A stretch of 64,000 nucleotides of DNA from Blastococcus saxobsidens. GTDB taxonomy: Bacteria; Actinomycetota; Actinomycetes; Mycobacteriales; Geodermatophilaceae. Location: the NCBI RefSeq assembly GCF_010682065.1, contig NZ_JAAGWG010000002.1, positions 62,001-126,000 of the forward strand, written 5' to 3'. Shown here piece after piece: positions 9,679 to 17,451 of this stretch. Under the pieces are notes generated by a model, which was given only the letters and a program-made list of their open reading frames with translations, ran no database searches and was not told the origin of the DNA. Within the stretch, counting starts at the first letter, position 1. Every line of letters begins with the position of its first letter. The position numbers were made by a program, and so were the translations under genes.

Positions 9679-10032
9679 ATGACCAGCACCCCGGCCACCT
9701 GGAAGATCGTCACCTTCGGTACCGCGCTCACCGGCCTCGGCATCGTCGGCGTCGGCGTGGCCACCGCCGACGACGGCCCCACGACCGCCCAGCCGGCGGG
9801 CATCTCCGTCGCCGTGGACGCCGACCGCGACGGCGGGTCCGACGCCTCCCCGGAGTCGGCCGACAGCCCGGCGGAGAGCGCGACCGACAGCCCCGACGTG
9901 CAGACGCCGGACGTCGACAGCCCGGACGTCCAGACCCCCGACGTCGACAGCCCCGACGTCCAGACCCCCGACGTCGACAGCCCCGACGTCCAGACCCCCG
10001 ACGTCGACAGCCCGGACCGCGACGACGACTGA
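9679..10032 (+). CDS. Secreted Asp/Pro-rich decapeptide-repeat protein
   Basis: 117 residues, not a recognised family. Residues ~8-30 form a signal peptide (hydrophobic run, likely cleavage after ATA). The rest is low-complexity: an acidic, Ser-rich linker, then four perfect copies of SPDVQTPDVD (residues 71-110) and a SPDRDDD end. The predicted mature protein is strongly acidic, so it could bind cations or cationic molecules in the envelope; this is inference. GAGGAG lies eight bases before the ATG. It has its own operator-like array and ends at a strong hairpin shared with the convergent response regulator gene. Its composition echoes the acidic tail of the protein at 12340. Confidence 0.85.
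   Translation: MTSTPATWKIVTFGTALTGLGIVGVGVATADDGPTTAQPAGISVAVDADRDGGSDASPESADSPAESATDSPDVQTPDVDSPDVQTPDVDSPDVQTPDVDSPDVQTPDVDSPDRDDD
9889..10008 (+). repeat. In-gene 30-bp tandem repeat, four copies
   Basis: Four head-to-tail 30-bp units encode SPDVQTPDVD. Units 2-4 are nearly identical in DNA; the first has several silent third-position changes. A high-identity array of this kind is liable to change copy number by slippage. Confidence 0.95.
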
Positions 10033-10040
10033 GGCGCGCG

Positions 10041-10088
10041 ACGGCCGGCGGCCCTGGTCCCCGCGCGGGGTCCGGGGCCGTCGGCCGT
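10041..10088. terminator. Bidirectional hairpin terminator
   Basis: A 22-bp stem (10041-10062 with 10067-10088) with one mismatch, two G-T pairs and a GCGC loop lies between the convergent genes ending at 10032 and 10094. There is no T-run, as is common for high-GC actinobacterial terminators. Confidence 0.8.
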
Positions 10089-10093
10089 TCCGG

Positions 10094-10756
10094 TCAGGCG
10101 GTGACGAGGCGGTAACCCATCCCGCGCACCGTCTCGATGCGGTCGGCTCCGAGCTTCTTGCGCAGGTAGCGCACGTAGACGTCGACGACGTTGGAGCCCG
10201 GGTCGAAGTCGTAGCCCCAGACGTGGCTGAGCAACTGCTCGCGCGCCAGCACCTGGCCCGGGTGCCGGAGGAAGGTCTCCGCGAGGGCGAACTCCCGGGC
10301 GGAGAGGTCCACGCTGCGGCCGCCGACGCTCGCCCGGCGGGTGCGGAGGTCCAGGGACAGGCCGCCGGCCGTCAGCACGGTCACCTCGCCGTCACGCGGC
10401 CCGGCCAAGCGCAGGCGCACCCGCGCCAGCAGCTCCTCGAACCGGAACGGCTTGGCCATGTAGTCGTCCGCGCCACCCTCCAGCCCGGCCACCGTGTCCT
10501 GCACGCTGTCACGGGCGGTCAGGACGATGACCGGCACCGGGCAGCGTTCCGCCCGCAGCCCGCGCAGGACCGCGAACCCGTCCAGGACCGGGAGCCCGAT
10601 GTCCAGCACCACCAGGTCGAAGTCGCCGCTGCGCGCCCGGTCCAGCGCGGACAGACCGTCACCCACGACGGCGGTGACGAAGCCGTTGGCCTTGAGGCCC
10701 TTCTCGATGAACGCCGCGATGCGCGGCTCGTCCTCGGCGATCAGGACCCGGCTCAC
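10094..10756 (-). CDS. OmpR/PhoB-family response regulator
   Basis: 220 residues. The receiver domain (1-~118) has acidic residues E8 D9 E10, phospho-acceptor D52 in LVVLDIGLP, T80 and K102 (KPF). The winged-helix DNA-binding domain (~125-220) has REFALAETFLRHPGQVLAREQLL, the WGYDFDPGSNVVDVYVRYLRKKLG recognition segment and ETVRGMGYRL. The GTG start overlaps the kinase stop (GTGA), making it the last gene of the operon 12687-10094. OmpR-type proteins bind tandem 10-11 bp repeats, matching the arrays at 8295, 9595 and 12716. Confidence 0.97.
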   Translation of the reverse strand: MSRVLIAEDEPRIAAFIEKGLKANGFVTAVVGDGLSALDRARSGDFDLVVLDIGLPVLDGFAVLRGLRAERCPVPVIVLTARDSVQDTVAGLEGGADDYMAKPFRFEELLARVRLRLAGPRDGEVTVLTAGGLSLDLRTRRASVGGRSVDLSAREFALAETFLRHPGQVLAREQLLSHVWGYDFDPGSNVVDVYVRYLRKKLGADRIETVRGMGYRLVTA

Positions 10757-12336
10757 CGGTCTCCTCCCTCGGTCGGTGCGGTGGCGGTCCCGGCCAGCAG
10801 GGACGGCGTCGACAGCGCGTCGTCGACGGTGTCGCCCGGGTCGGCTCGCAGGTCGTCCGGCACGGCGTCCGGCGGTGGCGCCGGCCGGGCGGGCAGCACC
10901 AGCGTGAAGGTCGCCCCCTCCCCCGGACGGCTGTGCAGCTCGACGTGCCCGCCGTGCCCCGCGGCGATGGCCTGGACGATGGACAGGCCCAGTCCGGCGC
11001 CGTCGCCGCGCCGGGCCCCGGAGCTGCCCCGGGCGAAACGCTCGAACACCCGCTCCTGGTCCCCGACCGGGATGCCCGTCCCGGTGTCGTCGACCCACAC
11101 GAGCAGGGAGTCCCCGCTGAGCCGGCTGCCGAGGACGATGCGGTCCCCGGGGCGGGTGTGCTGGACGGCGTTGTCGGCCAGCGCCACCACGGCCTGGGCC
11201 AGCCGCTGCGGATCGAGCAGCAGGTCCGCGCGGGCGACCGCCCCGAGCTGCCAGTCCCGGTCGCCCAGCCGCCGGACGTTGCCGAACACCTCGGCGGTCA
11301 GCGCGGCCACGTCGGCCGGCTGCAGGCGGACGAACTGCGGCTGCTCGGCGCGGGCGAGCAGCAGCAGCTCGGTGACCATGCGGTTCATCCGCTCCAGCTC
11401 GTCGTCCACGAGGGCGACGGTCTGCCGGACGTCGTCCGGATCGGCCGGATCGAGCACCTCGAGGTGGCCGCGCACGATCGTGATCGGGGTGCGCAGCTCG
11501 TGGCCGGCGTCGTCGAGGAAGCGGCGCTGGGCGGCGACCCCGCCCGCCACCCGGTCGAGCATCGCGTTGACCGCGACGGCCAGGTCGGTCAGTTCGTCGG
11601 CCGGGCGCCCCTCGACGGGGATCCGGCCGGACAGGTCGGTCTCGGTGATGCCCTGGGCGGTCGTCGCGACCGCCCGTACCGGCGCGAGGACCCGGCCGGC
11701 GACGACCCACGCGCCCGCGGCGGCGAGCAGGACGGTCACCGCGCCGACGCCCAGCATGAGCTGGGCCGTGTCGTCGGCGGCCTGCCGCTCCTGGTCGGCG
11801 AAGTAGGCGACGAGCGCGACGCCCGGGGTGGGGTCGCCCTCCAGGGTGACCGGCACCGCCAGGTAGCGGACCTCACCGGCACCGCTGTCGTAGCGGCCGG
11901 CCCGGGTGTCGGTCACCGACCCCACCAGCTCGGTGAACGCGGCGTCCTCGCTGAGCAGGACCGGCGCCTCGATGCGGCTCTGGAAGCGGTACTCGCCGTC
12001 GACGTAGCCGAGGAACTTCTCGTTGGGCCGGGCCAGGTTGTAGGTGATCACCGTCCGCAGCACGTCGTCGACCGAGGCGAACGGCTCGCCCGTGCCCGGG
12101 TCCACGTTGCCCTCGACGATCTGCGAGAACTCCTCCACCTCGGCCCGCAGCGCCAGGTCCATCCGCTCGTCGGTGGCCCGGATCAGCAGCCGCCAGGTGA
12201 CCAGGGTGACCAGCGCCAGGGCGAGGAGCACGAGCAGCAGGACCCAGCCGATGATCCGTGTCCGGGCAGCTCGCGGGACCAGGCGGCGCACGATGCGGTC
12301 GCGCCGGCTGGTCGTCGTGCCCATCTCGCTGCTCAC
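10753..12336 (-). CDS. Sensor histidine kinase
   Basis: 527 residues. TM1 is ~29-51, an extracytoplasmic sensor domain ~52-190 and TM2 ~193-215. A HAMP domain is followed by the HisKA box RRFLDDAGHELRTPITIVRG with phospho-acceptor H279. The ATPase domain has N-box ALADNAVQHT, G1 DDTGTGIP, F-box FERFARG and G2 GDGAGLGLSIVQAI, so all catalytic boxes are intact. A ~55-residue Pro/Asp tail follows the ATPase domain. GTG at 12336 is three bases after the stop of the acidic membrane protein gene; ATG at 12324 is an alternative start. The signal is unknown; the sensor domain is not one I recognise. Confidence 0.96.
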   Translation of the reverse strand: MSSEMGTTTSRRDRIVRRLVPRAARTRIIGWVLLLVLLALALVTLVTWRLLIRATDERMDLALRAEVEEFSQIVEGNVDPGTGEPFASVDDVLRTVITYNLARPNEKFLGYVDGEYRFQSRIEAPVLLSEDAAFTELVGSVTDTRAGRYDSGAGEVRYLAVPVTLEGDPTPGVALVAYFADQERQAADDTAQLMLGVGAVTVLLAAAGAWVVAGRVLAPVRAVATTAQGITETDLSGRIPVEGRPADELTDLAVAVNAMLDRVAGGVAAQRRFLDDAGHELRTPITIVRGHLEVLDPADPDDVRQTVALVDDELERMNRMVTELLLLARAEQPQFVRLQPADVAALTAEVFGNVRRLGDRDWQLGAVARADLLLDPQRLAQAVVALADNAVQHTRPGDRIVLGSRLSGDSLLVWVDDTGTGIPVGDQERVFERFARGSSGARRGDGAGLGLSIVQAIAAGHGGHVELHSRPGEGATFTLVLPARPAPPPDAVPDDLRADPGDTVDDALSTPSLLAGTATAPTEGGDR

Positions 12337-12339
12337 GGT

Positions 12340-12687
12340 TCAGTCGTCACCGTCGTCGTCAACGTCCGAGTCGTCGTCGCTGTCCCCGGGGTCGTCGTCG
12401 GCGTCCTCGTCGTCGTCCTCGTCGTCGGTGTCGTCGTCGGGCAGCGGGGGCGGCGGGACGACGTCCGTGGGCGCCACCTCCGGCGGCGGGACGACGGACG
12501 ACGGGGGCATCGGACCCGGATCCGGGGACGGACGCGGGGCGGGTTCGTCTCGGGCGGGGACGTCGATGGGCGCAGGCACCGGCCGGTCACCAGCGCCGGC
12601 GGGGCGCAGCAGGACCCACGCCGTCCCGCAGACGAGGAGGACGGCGACCAGCGCGGCGAGCACGGCGGGCGCGGGGCGCGGACGCAT
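12340..12687 (-). CDS. Membrane-anchored/secreted Pro-rich, Asp-rich protein co-transcribed with the two-component system
   Basis: 115 residues, no recognised family. An N-terminal hydrophobic helix (~8-27) acts as signal or anchor, then a Pro-rich stalk (~34-82), then a tail of about 33 residues made almost wholly of Asp with some Glu, Gly and Ser. It is the first gene of the operon with the histidine kinase (3 bp gap) and response regulator. An extracytoplasmic polyanionic tail next to a sensor kinase suggests binding of divalent cations or cationic peptides, or modulation of the sensor; this is inference. Array C lies immediately upstream. Confidence 0.85.
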   Translation of the reverse strand: MRPRPAPAVLAALVAVLLVCGTAWVLLRPAGAGDRPVPAPIDVPARDEPAPRPSPDPGPMPPSSVVPPPEVAPTDVVPPPPLPDDDTDDEDDDEDADDDPGDSDDDSDVDDDGDD

Positions 12688-12715
12688 GCGGACCAGCCTC
12701 CGGCACGCGCGTGGC

Positions 12716-12755
12716 CGGCCGGTGAGAGGCGGATGAGAGGCCTCTCATCCGCCTC
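12716..12755 (-). promoter_or_regulatory. Operator-like array C with 30-bp perfect palindrome
   Basis: On the minus strand two 11-bp units, CTCATCCGCCT and CTCACCGGCCG, occupy 12737-12716. They match 21 of 22 bases with array A at 8295-8316. The array is embedded in a perfect 15+15 bp inverted repeat with no spacer (12726-12740 with 12741-12755). It lies 29 bases upstream of the first gene of the kinase/regulator operon, implying autoregulation. The palindrome may also terminate the upstream peptidase gene. Confidence 0.65.
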
Positions 12756-12772
12756 CTGGGCGCCCCGCCCGT

Positions 12773-15115
12773 TCAGCCGAGGTCGGTGGTCTCCGTGACC
12801 AGCACCAGGTCCGCGCCGTGCACGCCGGCCACGTCGACCTCCTCGGGCCGCGGCTGGAAGCCCGGCAGCCCGGCGAGCCCGTCGACGGCGTCGGTCACCC
12901 GCAGCCGCACCGGGCCCTCGCCCTCCACGGTGAGGCCGACCTGCAGCCCATCGGCCGGCGGTGCGTGGAACGTGATCCGCAGCGAGTCCCCGCCCACGGC
13001 GGCGTCGGGCACCGGGCGCCCGCCCACGCGGGCCCGCACCACGGTGCCGCCGTCGACGGTGACGGTCAGGTCCACGAGGCGCACGTCGTCGCGCCGGGGC
13101 AGCACCCGCAGGCTGAGCTCCCGGCGCCCGCCGAGCTCCTCGTCGGACTGCACGGTGACCTCCGGGGCCGCCAGCGCCGCCGCCTCCGCCGGGCCCGTCT
13201 GCACGTCCCTCCCGGTCAGGTACGGGTAGTCGGCGCCCAGGCTGCCGGGGCCGTCGACGAAGCGGCCGGTCCACTCCCCCGGCGAGGACTCGGTGCTCAC
13301 CCAGCGGGCCTCGCCGCGGTCGGAGTCGAGCAGGTAGGCCAGCCGCGAGGGCACGGGGTGGGCGGCGTCGAACCGGTCGACACCCAGTCCGGCCACGGCG
13401 CAGGCGGCGGCCACTCCGACCGCCGTCGCGGGCACCGCCATCGCACCCAGCCGCGACCGGCCCGCCTCGGGGTCGGGGAACAGCAGCTCGAGGGCCGGCA
13501 GCAGGGCCAGGGCGGCGAGCACGACGACGACCGACGGCGCCGCCGCCTGCGACAGGCCGAGGGCCGGGAGGAACAGCGCCGCCGTCGGCGCCAGGACCAG
13601 TACGGCCGCCGCCCCCGTGACCGCCGCGCCGAGGACGTGCACGGCCCGCGACCGCGCCAGGACGCTCACCGTTCCGGTCAGCGCCCCCACCAGCGCCGGC
13701 CACGCCGCCAGGTAGGACCCGCCCGGCGCCACCGCGGCCAGGACAGCGGCGATCACGGCCAGCCAGCCCAGCGCGCCGGCCGCCAGCGGCGCCGGCCCCA
13801 CCCGGCGGCGGAGCAGCGCGTACCAGACCAGCACCACGGCGAGCACCGTCGCGACGGCGGCCACCCGGAACCAGCCCGGGCGCCAGGGGTCGAGCATGCC
13901 GGCGTAGCCGGGGCGCACCGCGACCAGCGCCGCCCACAGCCCCTGGGCGGCCAGCGGCGCCAGCGCGAGCGGGACCACGGCCAGCAGCGCGGCCGCACCG
14001 GTCCGGCGCAGCGAGCTCACCCCGCGGGACCGCAGCGCCAGGACCAGCCCGGCGACGGCGACCAGCGCGGCCCCCGCCAGCGGCCACACGAACGTGCCGG
14101 GATAGCGCACCAGGGACCCGGGCAGCGGGAAGTAGGTGGCGTCCCCGGCGGCCGGCTCGGCGAGAGCGGCCAGGTCCCGTCCGCCCAGCTCGCGGGCCAG
14201 GGCGAGGGCGTTGTCGCCGAGTGCCTGCAGCGTGCGCCGGTCCAGCCGCTCCGGGGTGTCCTGTGGCGAGTGGTACCCGGCGGCGCCGTCGATGAAGGCG
14301 GTGTTCATGCCGGTGAAGTCGCCGTCGTCGAGGAGCACGCTGAAGTCGGTGTCGTTGGGCAGCGCCCGGTAGACCTCGACGGCGAAGCTGCTGGCCACCG
14401 GGTGCGGTGCGGCGTCGGCGAAGGCGGCGGCGAGGTCGGCGTTCCCCAGCGACGTCTCGAACATGATCGGCGGCCCGCTGGTGCCCCGGGCCTCGAAGTT
14501 CAGCACCACTCCCCCGCCGGCCAGCGGGTGCGACGCGGCGAACGCCTCGGCGCCGCACAGGCACGCCTCCTCGGCGTCGGTGAGGACGACGACGACGTCG
14601 TTGCGCAGCGGCGGCCCCGCCGTCAGCGCGCGGACCGACTCCAGGAGCGCGGCCACCCCCGCGGCGTCGTCGGCGGCGCCCGGCCCGGCCTCGGCGGAGT
14701 CGTGGTGGGCCATCAGGTACAGCCGGCCGGTGGGGTCGGTGCCGGGCAGCACGCCGACGACGTTGCGCACCCGGGCCATGCGGACCTCACCGGCGCCGCC
14801 CTCGCGCACGCCGACGGCGTTCTGCACGCGGGTGTCGAGGCCCAGGCCGGTGAGCGTGCCGACCAGGTCCTCGACGACCCGGTCGTTCTCCGGGCTGCCG
14901 GCCACGTGCACGTCCGCGGCGGTCCGCTCGACGTGGGCGAAGGCCCGGGTGGCGCTGAACTCCCCGGCCGGGGCGTCGGCCGGCCGGGGGTCCGGGGGCT
15001 GCAGGCCGACCACGGTCCAGGCGGCCAGGCCCAGCAGCAGGACCACGACGACGAGGCCGAGGAGCCGACCGGGCCGGTCGGCGCGGCCGGTCCGGGGGGA
15101 ACGCTCGGCGGGCAC
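12773..15115 (-). CDS. Membrane-anchored M28-family metallopeptidase with C-terminal polytopic domain
   Basis: 780 residues. An N-terminal TM (~18-37) precedes an M28 di-zinc aminopeptidase domain (~50-315): MAHHDS (H137, D139), the bridging-Asp segment GAADDAAG, catalytic Glu in DAEEACLCGAEAF and a His in GYHSPQDTPERL. About seven or eight TMs follow (~330-580), then a soluble C-terminal domain (~590-780). This resembles the vacuolar/ER M28 peptidases (Pff1/ERMP1 type). GTG at 15115 has AGGAGG upstream. A TAGGGT -10-like element (15157-15152) and two copies of CCTGGGAAC (plus strand, 15124 and 15145) lie before it. The substrate is unknown; an extracellular active site is likely. Confidence 0.9.
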   Translation of the reverse strand: MPAERSPRTGRADRPGRLLGLVVVVLLLGLAAWTVVGLQPPDPRPADAPAGEFSATRAFAHVERTAADVHVAGSPENDRVVEDLVGTLTGLGLDTRVQNAVGVREGGAGEVRMARVRNVVGVLPGTDPTGRLYLMAHHDSAEAGPGAADDAAGVAALLESVRALTAGPPLRNDVVVVLTDAEEACLCGAEAFAASHPLAGGGVVLNFEARGTSGPPIMFETSLGNADLAAAFADAAPHPVASSFAVEVYRALPNDTDFSVLLDDGDFTGMNTAFIDGAAGYHSPQDTPERLDRRTLQALGDNALALARELGGRDLAALAEPAAGDATYFPLPGSLVRYPGTFVWPLAGAALVAVAGLVLALRSRGVSSLRRTGAAALLAVVPLALAPLAAQGLWAALVAVRPGYAGMLDPWRPGWFRVAAVATVLAVVLVWYALLRRRVGPAPLAAGALGWLAVIAAVLAAVAPGGSYLAAWPALVGALTGTVSVLARSRAVHVLGAAVTGAAAVLVLAPTAALFLPALGLSQAAAPSVVVVLAALALLPALELLFPDPEAGRSRLGAMAVPATAVGVAAACAVAGLGVDRFDAAHPVPSRLAYLLDSDRGEARWVSTESSPGEWTGRFVDGPGSLGADYPYLTGRDVQTGPAEAAALAAPEVTVQSDEELGGRRELSLRVLPRRDDVRLVDLTVTVDGGTVVRARVGGRPVPDAAVGGDSLRITFHAPPADGLQVGLTVEGEGPVRLRVTDAVDGLAGLPGFQPRPEEVDVAGVHGADLVLVTETTDLG

Positions 15116-15197
15116 GCCGACCTCCTGGGAACACCGGGACGGGACCTGGGAACCCTAGGTGGCGATCACTCCGGCGCCGGGCAGGCCGGCCGGACCG

Positions 15198-15836
15198 TCA
15201 GCGGAGGGTGCCCAGCCAGTTGGTCAGCAGCTGGGCGCCGGCGTCGCCGCTCTTCTCCGGGTGGAACTGGGTCGCCGACAGCGCGGCGTTCTCCACGCCG
15301 GCGACGAAGCGGTCGCCGTGCTCGGCCCAGGTGACCTTGGGTGGCGCCAGCGGCGTGTCCCCGCCCTCGGAGCCCAGCGGGAACTCCCGCACGCCGTAGG
15401 AGTGCACGAAGTAGAAGCGCTCGTCCTCCAGGCCGGCGAACAGCGTGCTGCCCGGGGCGGCCTGGACGGTGTTCCAGCCCATGTGCGGCAGGACCGGGGC
15501 CTCCAGCTGCTCGACGACGCCGGGCCACTCGCCGCAGCCCTCGGCGTCCACGCCGTGCTCCACGCCGCGCTCGAACAGGATCTGCATGCCGACGCAGATG
15601 CCGAGCACCGGGCGGCCGCCGGCCAGCCGCCGGCCGATGATGCGCCGCCCCTGGACGGCGTCCAGGCCCGCCATGCAGGCGGCGAACGCACCGACGCCGG
15701 GGACGACGAGCCCGTCGGCATCGAGCGCCACGTCCATGTCGGAGGTCACCGTCACGTCCGCGCCGACGCGGGACAGCGCCCGCTCGGCCGACCGCAGGTT
15801 GCCCGACCCGTAGTCGAGGACCGCCACCTTCTTCAC
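15198..15836 (-). CDS. hisH: Imidazole glycerol phosphate synthase, glutaminase subunit HisH
   Basis: 212-residue class I glutamine amidotransferase that feeds ammonia to HisF. The catalytic triad is visible: C81 in [12 protein letters not shown]192 and E194 in [10 protein letters not shown]. The N-terminal [13 protein letters not shown] and VVPGVGAF are family signatures. GTG at 15836 gives the standard length; another in-frame GTG lies four codons upstream. A 170-bp gap to the upstream nucleotidyltransferase, containing a hairpin, suggests hisH may have its own promoter. It is separated from priA by ~9 kb, unlike the contiguous hisB-hisH-priA order common in actinobacteria. Confidence 0.97.
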   Translation of the reverse strand: MKKVAVLDYGSGNLRSAERALSRVGADVTVTSDMDVALDADGLVVPGVGAFAACMAGLDAVQGRRIIGRRLAGGRPVLGICVGMQILFERGVEHGVDAEGCGEWPGVVEQLEAPVLPHMGWNTVQAAPGSTLFAGLEDERFYFVHSYGVREFPLGSEGGDTPLAPPKVTWAEHGDRFVAGVENAALSATQFHPEKSGDAGAQLLTNWLGTLR

Positions 15837-15965
15837 GCCTGCCACGCTACCGACCAGCACGGCAGCGCCCCGAAGTGTTCCCGGCGACCCGAGAGCGTGG
15901 GTGACCTGGACGACCCAGCAGCCGGCGGAGACCTGTGCCGCGAGTTCTACGAACCCGTGGCCGTC

Positions 15966-16008
15966 GACCGGTGATGACCACGAGTTGTAGCACTCGAGGT
16001 GGCCGGTC
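15966..16008 (-). terminator. Nested hairpin at the end of the hisDCB-nucleotidyltransferase unit
   Basis: GACCGG (15966-15971) pairs with CCGGTC (16003-16008), enclosing an imperfect CCACGAGT/ACTCG-GTGG hairpin. It overlaps the stop codon of the gene ending at 16007. It may terminate or attenuate before hisH. Confidence 0.4.
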
Positions 16009-16597
16009 AGCGGACGGCCTCGTCCGCCCACGGGAGGACGGTCAGCTCGGGCCACTGCTGCTGCCAGCGTTCGGTCTTGGCCTCGTAGACGTGCCGGGGC
16101 GCCAGGCGCCGGTTGGGCCGCACGACGAGGCCGAAGAGGTCGTCGTAGCCGTGCGGCGCGTACACCTCCAACGCCCCCGCCCCGTCCACCCGGACGCCGT
16201 AGCAGCAGCAGACCGCCGCGAAGGAGTCGATGGCATCGGCGCAGTCGCGGAACGGCGCGGCCGGCACCCCGAACTTCTGCTCGTACCAGAGGTGCACGCG
16301 CGCCTCGTTGCGGATCTCCACCGGCACCGGGAGATCGGCGAACAGCTGCTCGCCGGCCCGGATGACCGCGTCCTCCGCCGCCCACGAGGTGTCGGCATCG
16401 AAGTAGAAGAAGTCGGCGTCGCGGATGCCGGTGCCCGGTGACCGCCCGGTGAGGGAGTTCCACACGGTCTGGAACAGCACCCCGGCGGTGAGCCACCAGT
16501 CCGACAGGCCGAGGGCCGGCGCCCGCTCCAGCACCGCCCGCACCGTCGGGTCGGCGGTGACCAGCGCGAGGAAGCGCTCCTCGTCGGCCGCGCTCAC
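16007..16597 (-). CDS. Nucleotidyltransferase-family protein (DUF925/NTP_transf_6-like)
   Basis: 196 residues. The region [20 protein letters not shown] carries the paired aspartates of a nucleotidyltransferase-like active site. [14 protein letters not shown] and [11 protein letters not shown] followed by [17 protein letters not shown] are features of the DUF925 family; [21 protein letters not shown] closes the protein. Biochemical role unknown. GTG at 16597 overlaps the stop of the small membrane protein (GTGA), placing it in the his operon between hisB and hisH. Proximity alone does not show a role in histidine synthesis. Confidence 0.85.
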   Translation of the reverse strand: MSAADEERFLALVTADPTVRAVLERAPALGLSDWWLTAGVLFQTVWNSLTGRSPGTGIRDADFFYFDADTSWAAEDAVIRAGEQLFADLPVPVEIRNEARVHLWYEQKFGVPAAPFRDCADAIDSFAAVCCCYGVRVDGAGALEVYAPHGYDDLFGLVVRPNRRLAPRHVYEAKTERWQQQWPELTVLPWADEAVR

Positions 16598-16770
16598 ACC
16601 AGGCGGAGGATGCCTGCCGCGCTGGCGAGCACGGCCGACAGCAGCAGGATGACCGCGAAGGCCACCTGCGGACCGGTGCGCCCGGCGGTGTCGGAGTCCG
16701 ACCGCCAGATGCTCCAGGCGCCGCCGAGGAGGAACCCGCCCAGCAGCAGCAGGGCCAGACCGAAGTTCAT
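16594..16770 (-). CDS. Small two-TM membrane protein
   Basis: 58 residues: TM1 ~3-20 ([17 protein letters not shown]), a short charged loop [13 protein letters not shown], and TM2 ~36-57. No recognised family. It lies five bases after hisB and overlaps the start of the nucleotidyltransferase, so it is expressed with the his genes if real. Coupling on both sides and a normal hydrophobic profile argue it is a true gene. Function unknown. Confidence 0.75.
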   Translation of the reverse strand: MNFGLALLLLGGFLLGGAWSIWRSDSDTAGRTGPQVAFAVILLLSAVLASAAGILRLV

Positions 16771-16775
16771 GCCGG

Positions 16776-17372
16776 TTACAGCGCGCCCTTGGTGGAGGGC
16801 ACGTCGGTGACCCGCGGGTCGATGGCCACGGCCTGGCGCAGGGCGCGGGCCAGCGCCTTGAACTGGCCCTCGACGATGTGGTGGGCGTCGCGGCCGGCGT
16901 AGAGCACCCGCACGTGCAGGCTGATCCGCGCGTTGAAGGCGAAGGACTCCAGCACGTGCTTGGTGAGGGACGTCGGGTAGTCCGGGCCGATCATCGGCGT
17001 CATGTTCTCGGGCTCGGCGTGCACGAAGTACGGCCGGCCGGAGAGGTCGACGGCGGCCTGGGCCAGCACCTCGTCCATCGGGATCGTCGCGTCGCCGTAG
17101 CGGGTGATGCCCCGCTTGTCCCCCAGCGCCTGCGCGAACGCCTGGCCCAGGGCGATCGCGACGTCCTCGACGGTGTGGTGGGCGTCGATGTGCAGGTCGC
17201 CGTCGGCCTGCACGGTGAGGTCGATCCCGCTGTGCTTGCTCAGCGCGGTGAGCATGTGGTCGTAGAAGCCCACGCCCGTGCTGATGGAGCTGGTGCCGGT
17301 GCCGTCGAGGTCCAGCTCGACCACGAGCTTGGTCTCGTTGGTCTGTCGCTCGACGCGTGCGGTGCGGGTCAT
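16776..17372 (-). CDS. hisB: Imidazoleglycerol-phosphate dehydratase HisB
   Basis: 198-residue monofunctional dehydratase (no N-terminal phosphatase domain, as usual in actinobacteria) converting imidazole glycerol phosphate to imidazole acetol phosphate. The manganese-binding motifs are intact: [14 protein letters not shown] near residue 70 and [19 protein letters not shown] near residue 165. GFYDHML and SGRPYFV are typical. The ATG at 17372 is 79 bp downstream of the hisC stop. Confidence 0.98.
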   Translation of the reverse strand: MTRTARVERQTNETKLVVELDLDGTGTSSISTGVGFYDHMLTALSKHSGIDLTVQADGDLHIDAHHTVEDVAIALGQAFAQALGDKRGITRYGDATIPMDEVLAQAAVDLSGRPYFVHAEPENMTPMIGPDYPTSLTKHVLESFAFNARISLHVRVLYAGRDAHHIVEGQFKALARALRQAVAIDPRVTDVPSTKGAL

Positions 17373-17451
17373 GTGCGTCAGTCTCCCAGAGTCCTGCGGT
17401 GGTCCGGCGCGATCTCACCCAGCGTGGTGGCCGGAGGCGAGTCGGGGGCCG

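Noticed and set aside
9889..10008. Possible CRISPR array (30-bp repeats)
   Set aside because: Units are head-to-tail with no spacers and lie in frame within a signal-peptide protein.
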